Under the pieces are notes generated by a model that worked only from the letters and a program-made list of their open reading frames with translations, had not been told where the DNA came from and made no database searches. This document shows, in pieces, positions 8,517-16,780 of a DNA stretch of 20,258 bases. Every line of letters starts with the position of its first letter. Position 1 is the first letter of the stretch. The translations under genes were made by a program, and so were the position numbers. The stretch lies in IMG/VR virus record IMGVR_UViG_3300027801_000211, positions 1-20,258 of that record; one strand, given 5' to 3'. The stretch is from a virus.

Positions 8517-9464
8517 ATGGCGACTAGTGTATATTTTAACGGTGCTGTTCGGTCTGAGCAGAACCTATACGAAGATTTAGTACTTGAAAGCATAAGAATG
8601 TTTGGTCAAGACGTAGTCTACATTCCGCGTGAGCAAATATATGAGGATGCCATTCTAAATGAAACTCTCAATCAATATCGTCATGCCTATCCAATAGAAT
8701 GCTTTATAGAAAACGTCGAAGGATTTGAAGGCGATGGTAATCTATTAGGTAAATTCGGTTTAGAGATAAGAGACCAAGGTAACTTTGTAATACCTAAGAA
8801 ACGTTGGGATAATGTCGTAGGTGCGAACCTTGCTGAAGGATTAGGTAATATGTATACAAGTCGGCCTGCTGAAGGTGATCTTATATACATGACAATGACA
8901 GATAGAATATTTGAGATTAAGTATGTGGAACCTAAGAATCCTTTCTTCCAATTACAAGATTTACCAAGCTATACATTGACAGCTGAATTGTTTGAATACA
9001 ATGGTCAGAATTTCGATACAGGTTTACCTGAAGTAGATAACATAGAATTACTATATGCTAGTGCTTATTCATACACTACTACAGCTGCAGCCAATACTAA
9101 CCACTTCCAGATCGGTGAGTTCGTACATCAGTGGACTGGAACTGTTGATGATAATGGTGCTAACATTAATATAATTGGTAAGGTTGCTGGATATGAAGTA
9201 GTTGATACAGAAAATTATACACTAACACTTGTATCACCACATCAATCAACAAACGGTGATGGATCATTTATGCAGCCTGCAGTGCATGCAACACGCTTAC
9301 TTGTAGGTCAACTATCTGGTGCTTCAAGAAAAATTACTGTAGACTTAACAGGTACTACTAAGACAGAATACAATAGAGATGAATACGCTGATAATGATGA
9401 GTTTGAATTCCAGGGTGATTCGTTCATAGACTTTAGTGAAGCTAATCCGTTTGGAGATCCATAA
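8517..9464 (+). CDS. gp14: Neck protein gp14 (T4-like)
   Basis: Partner of gp13 in the neck complex at the head-tail junction. At 315 residues it is longer than T4 gp14 (256), the extra length falling in the beta-rich, Thr/Asn-rich middle and C-terminal part. The N-terminal region (S-V-Y-F-N, then Q-N-L-Y-E-D-L-V-L-E-S-I-R-M-F-G-Q-D-V-V-Y-I-P-R) is typical of the family in marine T4-like phages. The gene starts three bases after the gp13 stop codon, and its TAA overlaps the gp15 ATG (TAATG). Virion-structural role is by family and by exact synteny. Confidence 0.93.
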   Translation: MATSVYFNGAVRSEQNLYEDLVLESIRMFGQDVVYIPREQIYEDAILNETLNQYRHAYPIECFIENVEGFEGDGNLLGKFGLEIRDQGNFVIPKKRWDNVVGANLAEGLGNMYTSRPAEGDLIYMTMTDRIFEIKYVEPKNPFFQLQDLPSYTLTAELFEYNGQNFDTGLPEVDNIELLYASAYSYTTTAAANTNHFQIGEFVHQWTGTVDDNGANINIIGKVAGYEVVDTENYTLTLVSPHQSTNGDGSFMQPAVHATRLLVGQLSGASRKITVDLTGTTKTEYNRDEYADNDEFEFQGDSFIDFSEANPFGDP

Positions 9465-10231
9465 TGTTTGATAATCATTGGTATAATCAGTCAACACGTA
9501 GAATGGTATCTGTATTTGGATCTATGTTCAATGACTTAGAAGTGCACAAATATAATGCAGCTGGTAAAGTATTATCAAAAATTAAAGTTCCTTTAGCTTA
9601 TGCACCAAGATCTAAAGTACTTGCACGTTTAGCAGAACAAACAAGTGATCCTAAGTTAGCAATCAAATTGCCACGTATGTCATTTGAAATATCATCTATG
9701 GAATACGATGCGAATGCACGTGTATCTAAACATAAGAATTATAGAAAGGTTATTGTAGGTGATACGTTACAAGTTAGTAAATTAGGTGCTCCAGCTGTAT
9801 ACAAGGTTGGATTTGAATTAAATATACTTGCGGCCACACAAGATGAAGGTCTGCAGTTATTAGAACAGATACTGCCAATGTTCCAACCGGAATATACAGT
9901 AACAGTAAAAGATATCCCTACAATGGATATCACAACCGACACTCCTATAGTTTTAGATAGTGTCGATCTTAATGATGATTATGAGGGTGATTTAGTAACG
10001 CGTAGAGCTATAATATACACATTAAACTTCTCTACTCGTATTCGTTATTATAGAGGAACCGGTAAGAGCAAACAAATTCTCCAAACAGAAGTTGATTATT
10101 CAGAGAATGTTGATCCGACAACTCATAAATTTGAGCAACAAAAAGTGGTTGGTACTACTACGCCAGATGGGGCGGGTGGATTTACAACACCATACACTGA
10201 GACGATTAACTTTTTTGATACTGATGTATAA
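9464..10231 (+). CDS. gp15: Proximal tail sheath stabiliser gp15 (T4-like)
   Basis: The tail terminator protein forms a ring on top of the finished tail tube and sheath and joins the tail to the neck. The 255-residue length is close to T4 gp15 (272). Recognisable features are the start F-D-N-H-W-Y-N-Q-S-T-R-R, a V-P-L-A-Y-A-P-R-S-K-V segment at about 42-52, L-P-R-M-S-F-E-I-S at about 69-77, and F-Q-P-E-Y-T-V-T-V in the second half. Translation is coupled to gp14 through a one-base overlap. The next gene in T4 would be gp16; here a nuclease gene intervenes. Confidence 0.94.
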   Translation: MFDNHWYNQSTRRMVSVFGSMFNDLEVHKYNAAGKVLSKIKVPLAYAPRSKVLARLAEQTSDPKLAIKLPRMSFEISSMEYDANARVSKHKNYRKVIVGDTLQVSKLGAPAVYKVGFELNILAATQDEGLQLLEQILPMFQPEYTVTVKDIPTMDITTDTPIVLDSVDLNDDYEGDLVTRRAIIYTLNFSTRIRYYRGTGKSKQILQTEVDYSENVDPTTHKFEQQKVVGTTTPDGAGGFTTPYTETINFFDTDV

Positions 10232-10232
10232 T

Positions 10233-10241
10233 AGGAGAATA
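10233..10241 (+). promoter_or_regulatory. Strong ribosome-binding leader AGGAGAATA
   Basis: The same nine-base element as before the capsid gene and the 43-residue membrane peptide, here two bases before ATG 10244. It indicates that the nuclease is translated independently and well. Confidence 0.7.
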
Positions 10242-10243
10242 CA

Positions 10244-10726
10244 ATGGCACATGAATTTAAAGCACAACTAGTAAGAGTAGTTGATGGAGATACCATCGAC
10301 GCAGATATCCATTTAGGATTTAACATGATCATGAGAGATCGCATCCGTTTAATGGGTATAGATACACCTGAGAGTAGAACAAGAAACCTACAAGAGAAAT
10401 CTTGGGGTATGGCTTCTAAGCATAGACTGATAGAACTATTGGCAGAAACTGATGGCGAATTTACTTTGCACACAGAAGAAATGAAGAAAGGTAAGTTCGG
10501 AAGAGTATTAGGTACGATTATGGTTAACGGTAAAGATGCTAACCAAGTACTAATAGACGAACAACTTGCTATACCTTACCTTGGCGGTAACAAAGACGAA
10601 AGTCGAGCTAACGCTGGAGTAGGTGAATTATGGAATACATATTATGAAAACCCACAAGAGCACGACGATGACCATGAACATGGAGACGAAAATCCAGAAG
10701 CACACATCGACTGGCACGAGCACTAA
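10244..10726 (+). CDS. Staphylococcal nuclease-like (thermonuclease) protein
   Basis: A Ca2+-dependent SNase-family phosphodiesterase, cutting DNA and/or RNA. The 160-residue protein has V-V-D-G-D-T at 12-17, R-I-R-L-M-G-I-D-T-P-E at 33-43 and G-K-F-G-R-V-L-G at 83-90. The active-site residues of S. aureus nuclease (Asp21, Arg35, Asp40, Glu43, Arg87) are all present, and by count they fall at the same numbers here. Unlike many SNases it has no signal peptide, so it acts in the infected cell or in the particle. Residues 136-160 form a tail with six His and ten Asp/Glu, possibly metal-binding. The gene is inserted between gp15 and gp16, and its 3' end overlaps the start of the small terminase gene. 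A role in host DNA breakdown or in DNA processing at packaging is possible. Confidence 0.93.
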   Translation: MAHEFKAQLVRVVDGDTIDADIHLGFNMIMRDRIRLMGIDTPESRTRNLQEKSWGMASKHRLIELLAETDGEFTLHTEEMKKGKFGRVLGTIMVNGKDANQVLIDEQLAIPYLGGNKDESRANAGVGELWNTYYENPQEHDDDHEHGDENPEAHIDWHEH

Positions 10727-11057
10727 AGTTGAGTCTGACTACCAGAGAGTCAGAAAACAATTTTACGACTTAGCGGACCAGGGAGACGAAGCCATTGAGC
10801 TTATGTTAGAACTGGCCCGTGAGTCTGAACACCCAAGGGCGTTCGAAGTACTTGGACAGTTAATTAAAAACAATGCTGAGATAGGTGAGAAGATCCTTAA
10901 ACTTCACAAGAGTAAGAAGGAACAGGATGATGACGGTACACCTCAGATCTCAGGACCAACTAACAATAACGTATTCATAGGTAGCACAGCTGAGCTACAA
11001 AAAATGTTACGTGATGAAGAAGTAATTGAGCAGGAGCCAGATTTATTTAAAGCATGA
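10644..11057 (+). CDS. gp16: Small terminase subunit gp16 (T4-like)
   Basis: The regulatory and DNA-recognition subunit of the packaging motor. The conserved part begins near Y-Q-R-V-R-K-Q-F-Y-D-L and continues through a helical A-R-E-S-E-H-P-R-A-F-E-V-L-G-Q-L-I-K segment and L-H-K-S-K-K, a clear gp16 signature. The start is uncertain: no start codon exists after ATG 10680 before the conserved part, so the gene must begin inside the nuclease gene. Candidates are GTG 10623 and ATG 10644, 10668, 10674 and 10680, giving 125-144 residues (T4 gp16 is 164). None has a strong ribosome-binding site; 10644 is chosen for a weak GGAA. The Thr/Met/Lys-rich N-terminus is the out-of-frame reading of the nuclease tail. 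The stop overlaps the gp17 start by four bases (ATGA). Confidence 0.9.
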   Translation: MKTHKSTTMTMNMETKIQKHTSTGTSTKVESDYQRVRKQFYDLADQGDEAIELMLELARESEHPRAFEVLGQLIKNNAEIGEKILKLHKSKKEQDDDGTPQISGPTNNNVFIGSTAELQKMLRDEEVIEQEPDLFKA

Positions 11058-12619
11058 GAGAGACAAACTATCTAGGCAATCCGAATGTTCGTGGTGCCGA
11101 TGTAGAACATCCATGGACCAAAGCGGAATTAGTCGAATACAAGAAGTGTTTAGTTGATCCTAAATACTTTGCTAAAAAGTATTGCAAAGTAATCCACCTC
11201 GATAAAGGTTTAATACCCTTTAACCTATACCCGTATCAAGAGAAAATGTTTGATTCATTTACTGCTAATCGATTTAATATCGTTCTGGCATGTCGTCAGA
11301 GTGGTAAATCCATTGCTGTTGTAGCCTATCTATTGTGGTATGCTATCTTCAAGGGTGAACAGGTTGTAGGTGTGTTAGCAAATAAGAACGCAATTGCAAG
11401 AGAGATGTTAGCACGTATTACATTGATGCTAGAGAACCTACCATTCTTTTTACAACCAGGGTGTACAATATTAAACAAAGGATCTATTGGCTTCTCAAAC
11501 AATAGTAGAATCATTGCTGCTGCCACATCTTCAAGTTCAATTCGTGGTATGTCACTTAACTTAGTATACCTTGATGAGTTTGCATTCGTAGAGAATGCCA
11601 CTGAATTCTATACATCAACCTATCCGGTTATATCATCTGGTAAAACATCTAAGATCATTATTACATCTACCGCAAATGGTATCGGTAATATGTTTCATAA
11701 ACTATATGAAGGTGCAATACAAGGAACAAATGAATTCAAATCCATTCGTGTAGACTGGTGGGATGTACCTGAAAGAGATGAGAAATGGAAACAAATGACC
11801 GTCGAGAATACATCTCAGTTACAATTCGATCAGGAATTTGGCAACTCATTCCATGGTACAGGTAATACATTAATCACTGCTGATATACTATTAGCTTTGA
11901 GAGCTATGGAACCAGAAGAGTATCAAAGCAATGTAAAGATATGGGATCAACCAAAGGAAGGTCATACCTACCAGATGTTTGTTGATGTATCTAGAGGAAG
12001 AGGTCAAGACTATTCTACATTTACAGTAATAGATGTATCTCAAAATCCGTTCGTGCAAGTATGTACGTATAGAGATAACATGATAAGTCCATTGTTATTC
12101 CCTGATATGATATACAAATACGCAACACATTACAATGAATGCTATGTAGTAGTTGAATCTAATGATGCAGGACAGGTTGTATGTAATGGTTTATACTATG
12201 ATTTAGAATATGAGAACGTATTCGTAGAGTCTATGATTAAGGCTAATGCTATTGGTGTGACTATGACAGCTAAAACTAAACGTATAGGTTGTTCTAACAT
12301 AAGAGATATCATGGCACAACACAAATTAATAATAAAGGATGAGGAAACTATAAGAGAAATGTCTACCTTTGTTGCTAAAGGATCATCATACCAAGCAGAT
12401 CACAATGCACATGATGATCTTATGATGAATTTAGTTATGTTTGGATGGTTTACATCCACACCATTCTTTGCAGAATCAACAGATGTTAACATGAAACATA
12501 TGTTATATCAACAGAAAGTTAAACAATTAGAAGATGAAGTCATACCAGTTGGTAATATGCCAAGCTATGATGAGGAAGTACATCCATTCGGAAAGGGGTG
12601 GGAAGTATGGAATCCGTGA
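11054..12619 (+). CDS. gp17: Large terminase subunit gp17 (packaging ATPase-nuclease)
   Basis: The motor that pumps DNA into the prohead and cuts the concatemer. At 521 residues it is shorter than T4 gp17 (610), mainly at the ends. The ATPase domain has the atypical Walker A C80-R-Q-S-G-K-S86, Walker B V-Y-L-D174-E175-F, and a coupling motif I-I-T-S-T-A-N-G near 202-209. The RNase H-like nuclease domain shows F-V-D311-V-S-R-G, V-E368-S-N-D371 and H453-D454-D455. All catalytic positions appear intact. Residues 1-60 carry the family N-terminal region. The gene starts within the gp16 stop (ATGA) and ends just before the late promoter for the tail genes, closing the neck and packaging unit. Confidence 0.98.
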   Translation: MRETNYLGNPNVRGADVEHPWTKAELVEYKKCLVDPKYFAKKYCKVIHLDKGLIPFNLYPYQEKMFDSFTANRFNIVLACRQSGKSIAVVAYLLWYAIFKGEQVVGVLANKNAIAREMLARITLMLENLPFFLQPGCTILNKGSIGFSNNSRIIAAATSSSSIRGMSLNLVYLDEFAFVENATEFYTSTYPVISSGKTSKIIITSTANGIGNMFHKLYEGAIQGTNEFKSIRVDWWDVPERDEKWKQMTVENTSQLQFDQEFGNSFHGTGNTLITADILLALRAMEPEEYQSNVKIWDQPKEGHTYQMFVDVSRGRGQDYSTFTVIDVSQNPFVQVCTYRDNMISPLLFPDMIYKYATHYNECYVVVESNDAGQVVCNGLYYDLEYENVFVESMIKANAIGVTMTAKTKRIGCSNIRDIMAQHKLIIKDEETIREMSTFVAKGSSYQADHNAHDDLMMNLVMFGWFTSTPFFAESTDVNMKHMLYQQKVKQLEDEVIPVGNMPSYDEEVHPFGKGWEVWNP

Positions 12620-12623
12620 TTCG

Positions 12624-12631
12624 TATAAATA
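12624..12631 (+). promoter_or_regulatory. T4-type late promoter TATAAATA
   Basis: Exact octamer in the 68-base gap between gp17 and gp18, 56 bases before ATG 12688, giving the longest leader among the late promoters here. The same ATTCGTAT sequence begins at 12619 and again at 12646, flanking the start region. Confidence 0.83.
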
Positions 12632-12687
12632 AGTATATTGAGAAAATTCGTATTATGAAAATCTTATTAATAAATGAAGGAGTTTAG

Positions 12688-14361
12688 ATGGCTAATCTAG
12701 TTTCGCCTGGAGTACAGGTAAAAGAAATCGATTTGACCAATGTCGTTCCGTCAGTATCATCAACAGTTGGAGCCATGGCAGGAGCATTTGCCTGGGGAGA
12801 TGTTGATGTGGTTACTACTGTATCATCGGAAACGGAATTAGTCAACACGTTTGGAAAGCCTGACGCGAACACGTTTGAAAGTGTTCTCACGGCAGCCCAA
12901 TTCTTAAGTTATGGCAGCGCTTTAAAAGTTGTCAGAGCTTGTGGAACATCAGCTCGTAATGCTACGGCATCGGGTACTGGTATTCTAACTAAAAATAAGA
13001 CCGTATTTGACGGTCAATCACCAGCAGCAGGAGACTGGACGCAAGCCCGTTACCCTGGTGTTACAGGTAACGCAGTTGGAGTGAGTGTGATAACCGCAAC
13101 TCAAACCATGACAGCATGGCAAGCAAGCAATGTTGAAGCAGGACCTGGTACATCTGCAGGAGCAAATGCAGTCGGTGGTTCTAATGATGAAATTCACTTA
13201 TGGGTTTACGATGTAAACGGTACAATAACAGGTGCTGCAGGCACAGTGTTAGAGTATTGGACATATCTTTCACAAGCAAGTGATGTAAAAGGATCTGATG
13301 GTTCTTCTTTATATTATAAAGATGTAATCAATGCAGGATCAAAATGGATCTATATCGGTAATCACCCAGCAGCTTTGACAGATGCAGGTGAATCAGCGGT
13401 TAGTAATGCATTTACTCATGTAGCATCATTCTTTATTGCCTTAACTGGTGGTATTGATGATAACGTATTGTCAGTAGGTGAAACTACTGCGGGATATGGT
13501 TTATTTGCTGATACAGAAACAATGGATATAAGCTTAGTGTTTCAAGCGAACTCAGGATTGAGTGCGACTGATAATATTACATTAGGTAATTATATTACAG
13601 CGCTGGCAACAGCGAGAAAAGATGCGGTAGCCTTTATCTCACCAGAGAGAGCGGCAACAGTAAACGCAGCGGCACCACAAACAACAGTAGCAGCATGGAG
13701 AACGGGTTCAACTTCAACGTCTTATGGCTTTGCAGATTCAAGTTCTTTGTATGTGTATGACAAATACAATGATGTATATCGTTGGATTGCAGCGGCAGGA
13801 TCTACAGCAGGACTAACAGCTAACGCTGATTTAGTTGCTGATGCATGGTTCTCACCAGCTGGTTTTACACGTGGTAATGTTCGTAACGTTACTAAACTAG
13901 CATGGAACCCTAACCAAGCACATAGAGATGCACTATATAAAACGGGTGTTAACCCTATAGTGACTTTCCCTGGTCAAGGTACAGTGTTATTTGGTGACAA
14001 AACTCTACAGTCTAAACCTTCAGCGTTCGATAGAATTAACGTTCGTAGATTGTTTATTGTGTTAGAGAAAGCTGTGAGTACAGCATCTAAGGCGTCATTA
14101 TTCGAATTTAATGATGAATTTACAAGGGCTCAATTTAGAAACATGGTTGAACCTTTCTTGAGAGATGTTAAAGGTCGTAGAGGTGTTACAGACTTTAAAG
14201 TAGTTTGTGATGGTACCAACAATACTGGTGCTATTATCGATTCTAATAAGTTTGTTGCTGATATTTATATCAAGCCTGCACGTTCTATTAACTATATCAC
14301 ATTGAACTTTATCGCTACGAGAACTGGCGTAGAGTTTAGTGAAATAGCGGGAGGTAATTAA
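12688..14361 (+). CDS. gp18: Contractile tail sheath protein gp18 (T4-like)
   Basis: The main subunit of the contractile sheath around the tail tube. The 557-residue protein (T4 gp18 is 659) starts with the conserved S-P-G-V-Q-V-K-E-I-D-L at 5-15. It also has S-Y-G-S-A-L-K-V-V-R-A at about 74-84, and ends with the core strand F-V-A-D-I-Y-I-K-P-A-R-S-I-N-Y-I and F-I-A-T-R-T-G, which form the interlocking part of sheath subunits. The Thr/Ala/Gly-rich middle is the usual variable, surface-exposed domain. A good GAAGGAG site lies before ATG 12688. gp19 follows two bases after the stop, forming a two-gene tail unit between the promoter at 12624 and the terminator near 14913. Confidence 0.97.
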   Translation: MANLVSPGVQVKEIDLTNVVPSVSSTVGAMAGAFAWGDVDVVTTVSSETELVNTFGKPDANTFESVLTAAQFLSYGSALKVVRACGTSARNATASGTGILTKNKTVFDGQSPAAGDWTQARYPGVTGNAVGVSVITATQTMTAWQASNVEAGPGTSAGANAVGGSNDEIHLWVYDVNGTITGAAGTVLEYWTYLSQASDVKGSDGSSLYYKDVINAGSKWIYIGNHPAALTDAGESAVSNAFTHVASFFIALTGGIDDNVLSVGETTAGYGLFADTETMDISLVFQANSGLSATDNITLGNYITALATARKDAVAFISPERAATVNAAAPQTTVAAWRTGSTSTSYGFADSSSLYVYDKYNDVYRWIAAAGSTAGLTANADLVADAWFSPAGFTRGNVRNVTKLAWNPNQAHRDALYKTGVNPIVTFPGQGTVLFGDKTLQSKPSAFDRINVRRLFIVLEKAVSTASKASLFEFNDEFTRAQFRNMVEPFLRDVKGRRGVTDFKVVCDGTNNTGAIIDSNKFVADIYIKPARSINYITLNFIATRTGVEFSEIAGGN

Positions 14362-14363
14362 AG

Positions 14364-14891
14364 ATGGCAATATTAGGCGTAGATGATATGAAAGCCAAAC
14401 TAGTTGGCGGCGGTGCTAGACCTAATCTATTCAAAGTAACAATGGCTTTTCCAAGTTATGTTACAGCGAATGTAGAATTGGCATCATACATGTGTAAGGC
14501 AACAAGTATGCCAGCAAGTACTATTGCACCTATTGCGGTTCCTTTCAGAGGTCGTAATTTGCAAATAGCTGGTGACAGAACGTTTGATCCATGGTCGGTT
14601 ACTATAATCAATGATACGGACTTTAATGTGCGTAACTCTTTTGAACAGTGGATGAATGGGATTAACCAACATAATGAGAATACAGGTTTAACACAGCCTA
14701 GTTCTTATATGGCGGATATGATCGTTGAGCAACTGGACAAAGATGGAACTACTAAGAAGACTTATAACATTCGTGGTACTTTCCCTACTAACTTAGGTGC
14801 AATTGAACTAAGTTATGATAGTGAGAATGCTATTGAAGAGTTCGAAGTTGAATTACAAGTTCAATATTGGGAGTCTAACAAGACAACGTAA
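14364..14891 (+). CDS. gp19: Tail tube protein gp19 (T4-like)
   Basis: Subunit of the inner tail tube through which DNA passes. The 175-residue length fits T4 gp19 (163). Family features are R-P-N-L-F-K-V-T-M at about 19-27, A-S-Y-M-C-K-A-T-S-M-P-A-S-T-I at 40-54, and P-F-R-G-R-N-L-Q-I-A-G-D-R-T-F-D-P-W near 60-77. The last of these is nearly diagnostic of gp19 in this group. The ATG lies two bases after the sheath gene, with the sheath's final G-G-A-G-G-T codon region serving as ribosome-binding site. A strong intrinsic terminator follows 21 bases after the stop. Confidence 0.97.
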   Translation: MAILGVDDMKAKLVGGGARPNLFKVTMAFPSYVTANVELASYMCKATSMPASTIAPIAVPFRGRNLQIAGDRTFDPWSVTIINDTDFNVRNSFEQWMNGINQHNENTGLTQPSSYMADMIVEQLDKDGTTKKTYNIRGTFPTNLGAIELSYDSENAIEEFEVELQVQYWESNKTT

Positions 14892-14910
14892 ATCATCGTA
14901 ACATAACACA

Positions 14911-14936
14911 AGGAGTGCCTTCGGGCACTCTTTCTT
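14911..14936 (+). terminator. Intrinsic terminator after gp19
   Basis: A perfect seven-base-pair stem GAGTGCC/GGCACTC (14913-14919 with 14924-14930) is closed by the very stable TTCG tetraloop and followed by TTTCTT. A-T and G-T pairs extend the stem on the outside. It ends the gp18-gp19 unit just before the gp20 promoter. Confidence 0.93.
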
Positions 14937-14942
14937 AAGTGT

Positions 14943-14950
14943 TATAAATA
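14943..14950 (+). promoter_or_regulatory. T4-type late promoter TATAAATA
   Basis: Exact octamer seven bases after the T-tract of the gp19 terminator and 35 bases before ATG 14985. Together with the terminator it separates portal transcription from tail transcription. Confidence 0.87.
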
Positions 14951-14984
14951 TATTTAAGAAAGAGTGAATAAAGGAATAAAATAA

Positions 14985-16496
14985 ATGGCAGATAGAGATG
15001 GAAGAAGTTTCTTTGGCTTTGAGTTTAAAAGAAAAGCAATAGAATCAAATAAAAAACCGGTATCATTCGCAGCTGATAATGAGGATGGTGCGTATGAGAT
15101 ATCCCCAACAGGTGGATACTTTGGCCAATACATGGATATTGGTGGAGATAAATTTCAGACAGACAAAGATCTAATCATGAAGTATCGTGCAATATCTTCA
15201 TATCCTGAAGTGGATATGGCGATTGAAGACATATGTAATGAAGCAATCACTGATGAGAACGGTATTATTGTTAAATTAAATCTAGATGAATTAGATCAGG
15301 CTGACAATGTTAAAGATCTAATCATGGAAGAGTTCGATAGAATTCTAAGTTTAACTAACTTCTCTATGACAGCATACGATACCTTTAGACGTTGGTATAT
15401 AGATGGTAGACTATTCTATCATGTCATTATCAATGAGAATAAAGCTGACGCTGGTATAATAGAACTAAGACAAATTGACCCAACAAAGATTCGTAAGATT
15501 AAAGAAGTCGAGAAGGTTAAAGATCCTAAGACTGGAGCTGAGCTTACAAAAGAAGGTAAAGAATATTACTTGTATCAAGATGATGCAATGGTTAATAACG
15601 CAGAAGGTTTAAAGATCAATGTTGATTCTATTATACAAGTTAACTCAGGTCTATTAAATGATGATCGTAATAAGGTTGTAGGCTATCTAAACAAAGCACT
15701 TAAACCTTTAAACCAATTAAGCATGATGGAAGACTCACTAGTCATCTATCGTATATCAAGAGCACCTGAACGTCGTATATTTTATATTGATGTAGGTAAT
15801 CTACCTAAGGGTAAGGCTGAGGAATACCTCAACAGTACTATGAATAAGTATCGTAATAAGATTGTATATGATCCTACTACAGGTAACATCAAAGATGAGA
15901 AAGTACATCGCAATGTGATGGAAGACTTCTGGTTACCACGTAGAGAAGGTGGTCGTGGTACAGAGATTACTACTCTTCCTGGTGGTGCAAACCTTGGTGA
16001 GATTGAAGACGTACAGTACTTCCAAAACAAATTATACAGGGCTTTAAATATCCCTATGAGCAGACTAACTGAGAGTGATGCATTCTCTGTTGGACGCTCT
16101 TCCGAAATCACACGTGACGAACTTAAGTTCCAGAAATTTATTGATCGTTGCCGTGGTAAGTTCTCAACATTATTCTATGAAACACTTAAGAGACAATTGA
16201 TCCTTAAAAAGATTATAGTTCCAAGTGACTGGATAAATATCCGTGAAGAAATCGTTGTTGAGTATTCCAGAGACAATTACTATGCTGAACTTAAGGATTC
16301 TGAAATCCTGAAGGAAAGAATAGAAATGGTACAAATGATGGATGAATATATCGGTTCGTTCTGGTCTAAAGACTGGGTACGTCGTAATATTCTTAAGTTG
16401 GATGATGAAGATATTAAACAAATCGCTAAAGATAACGAAGTAGATCCTCTTGAACCAGGTGATATTGATCCAGAATTAGTGAAGGGTACAATATAA
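14985..16496 (+). CDS. gp20: Portal vertex protein gp20 (T4-like)
   Basis: Twelve copies form the portal ring through which DNA enters and leaves the head, and it starts prohead assembly. The 503-residue length is near T4 gp20 (524). Conserved stretches include Y-R-A-I-S-S-Y-P-E-V-D-M-A-I-E-D-I near 67-83 and E-L-R-Q-I-D-P-T-K-I near 162-171. Further on are Y-R-I-S-R-A-P-E-R-R-I-F-Y-I-D-V-G-N-L-P near 255-275, W-L-P-R-R-E-G-G-R-G-T-E-I-T-T-L-P-G-G near 317-335, and R-A-L-N-I-P-M-S-R-L near 352-361. This region is the usual marker-gene segment for marine T4-like phages. It is the only gene between the promoter at 14943 and the next promoter at 16527, although read-through into the core genes is expected because no terminator intervenes. 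Confidence 0.98.
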   Translation: MADRDGRSFFGFEFKRKAIESNKKPVSFAADNEDGAYEISPTGGYFGQYMDIGGDKFQTDKDLIMKYRAISSYPEVDMAIEDICNEAITDENGIIVKLNLDELDQADNVKDLIMEEFDRILSLTNFSMTAYDTFRRWYIDGRLFYHVIINENKADAGIIELRQIDPTKIRKIKEVEKVKDPKTGAELTKEGKEYYLYQDDAMVNNAEGLKINVDSIIQVNSGLLNDDRNKVVGYLNKALKPLNQLSMMEDSLVIYRISRAPERRIFYIDVGNLPKGKAEEYLNSTMNKYRNKIVYDPTTGNIKDEKVHRNVMEDFWLPRREGGRGTEITTLPGGANLGEIEDVQYFQNKLYRALNIPMSRLTESDAFSVGRSSEITRDELKFQKFIDRCRGKFSTLFYETLKRQLILKKIIVPSDWINIREEIVVEYSRDNYYAELKDSEILKERIEMVQMMDEYIGSFWSKDWVRRNILKLDDEDIKQIAKDNEVDPLEPGDIDPELVKGTI

Positions 16497-16526
16497 TACA
16501 AAAAGTTTACTGGAAATAAACAATTT

Positions 16527-16534
16527 TATAAATA
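16527..16534 (+). promoter_or_regulatory. T4-type late promoter TATAAATA
   Basis: Exact octamer in the 62-base gap after gp20, 25 bases before ATG 16559. It heads the capsid unit (gp67-like to gp23), which runs without another promoter match or terminator until 20091. Confidence 0.85.
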
Positions 16535-16558
16535 ATATACAAGGTTGAATGAAACAAT

Positions 16559-16780
16559 ATGAGCACAAGAACACTAATTGATAATATAAAACAGGGTGAC
16601 GCACAGAAGAGCAATAATACTTTTAATAGTATGATGCATGATAAACTTGTGACGGCGTTAGATGCACACAAACAAGTGGTTGCTTCCAAAATGTATGGAG
16701 CGACGACAGATGCTCCAGCAGTAGAAGAACCTGCGGTGGAGACACCAGAAGGGGAAACAACTACAGATGCTAACGTTTAA
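16559..16780 (+). CDS. Prohead core protein, gp67-like
   Basis: A small component of the prohead core, expected to be degraded by gp21 during maturation. The 73-residue product (T4 gp67 is 80) begins S-T-R-T-L-I-D-N-I-K-Q-G and has V-A-S-K-M-Y-G at about 41-47, the N-terminal pattern seen in gp67-like proteins of marine T4-like phages. The C-terminal 25 residues are acidic (V-E-E-P-A-V-E-T-P-E-G-E), as in T4 gp67. Position between gp20 and gp21 is exactly that of gene 67. It overlaps the next gene by 14 bases. Confidence 0.75.
   Translation: MSTRTLIDNIKQGDAQKSNNTFNSMMHDKLVTALDAHKQVVASKMYGATTDAPAVEEPAVETPEGETTTDANV

Noticed and set aside
14262-14269. TATAAATA on the minus strand inside gp18
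   Set aside because: It lies within the sheath coding sequence (part of a conserved I-Y-I segment), and no minus-strand gene follows it; a chance match.
16232-16239. GATAAATA inside gp20
   Set aside because: Mismatch at the first base and inside a gene; not counted as a late promoter.
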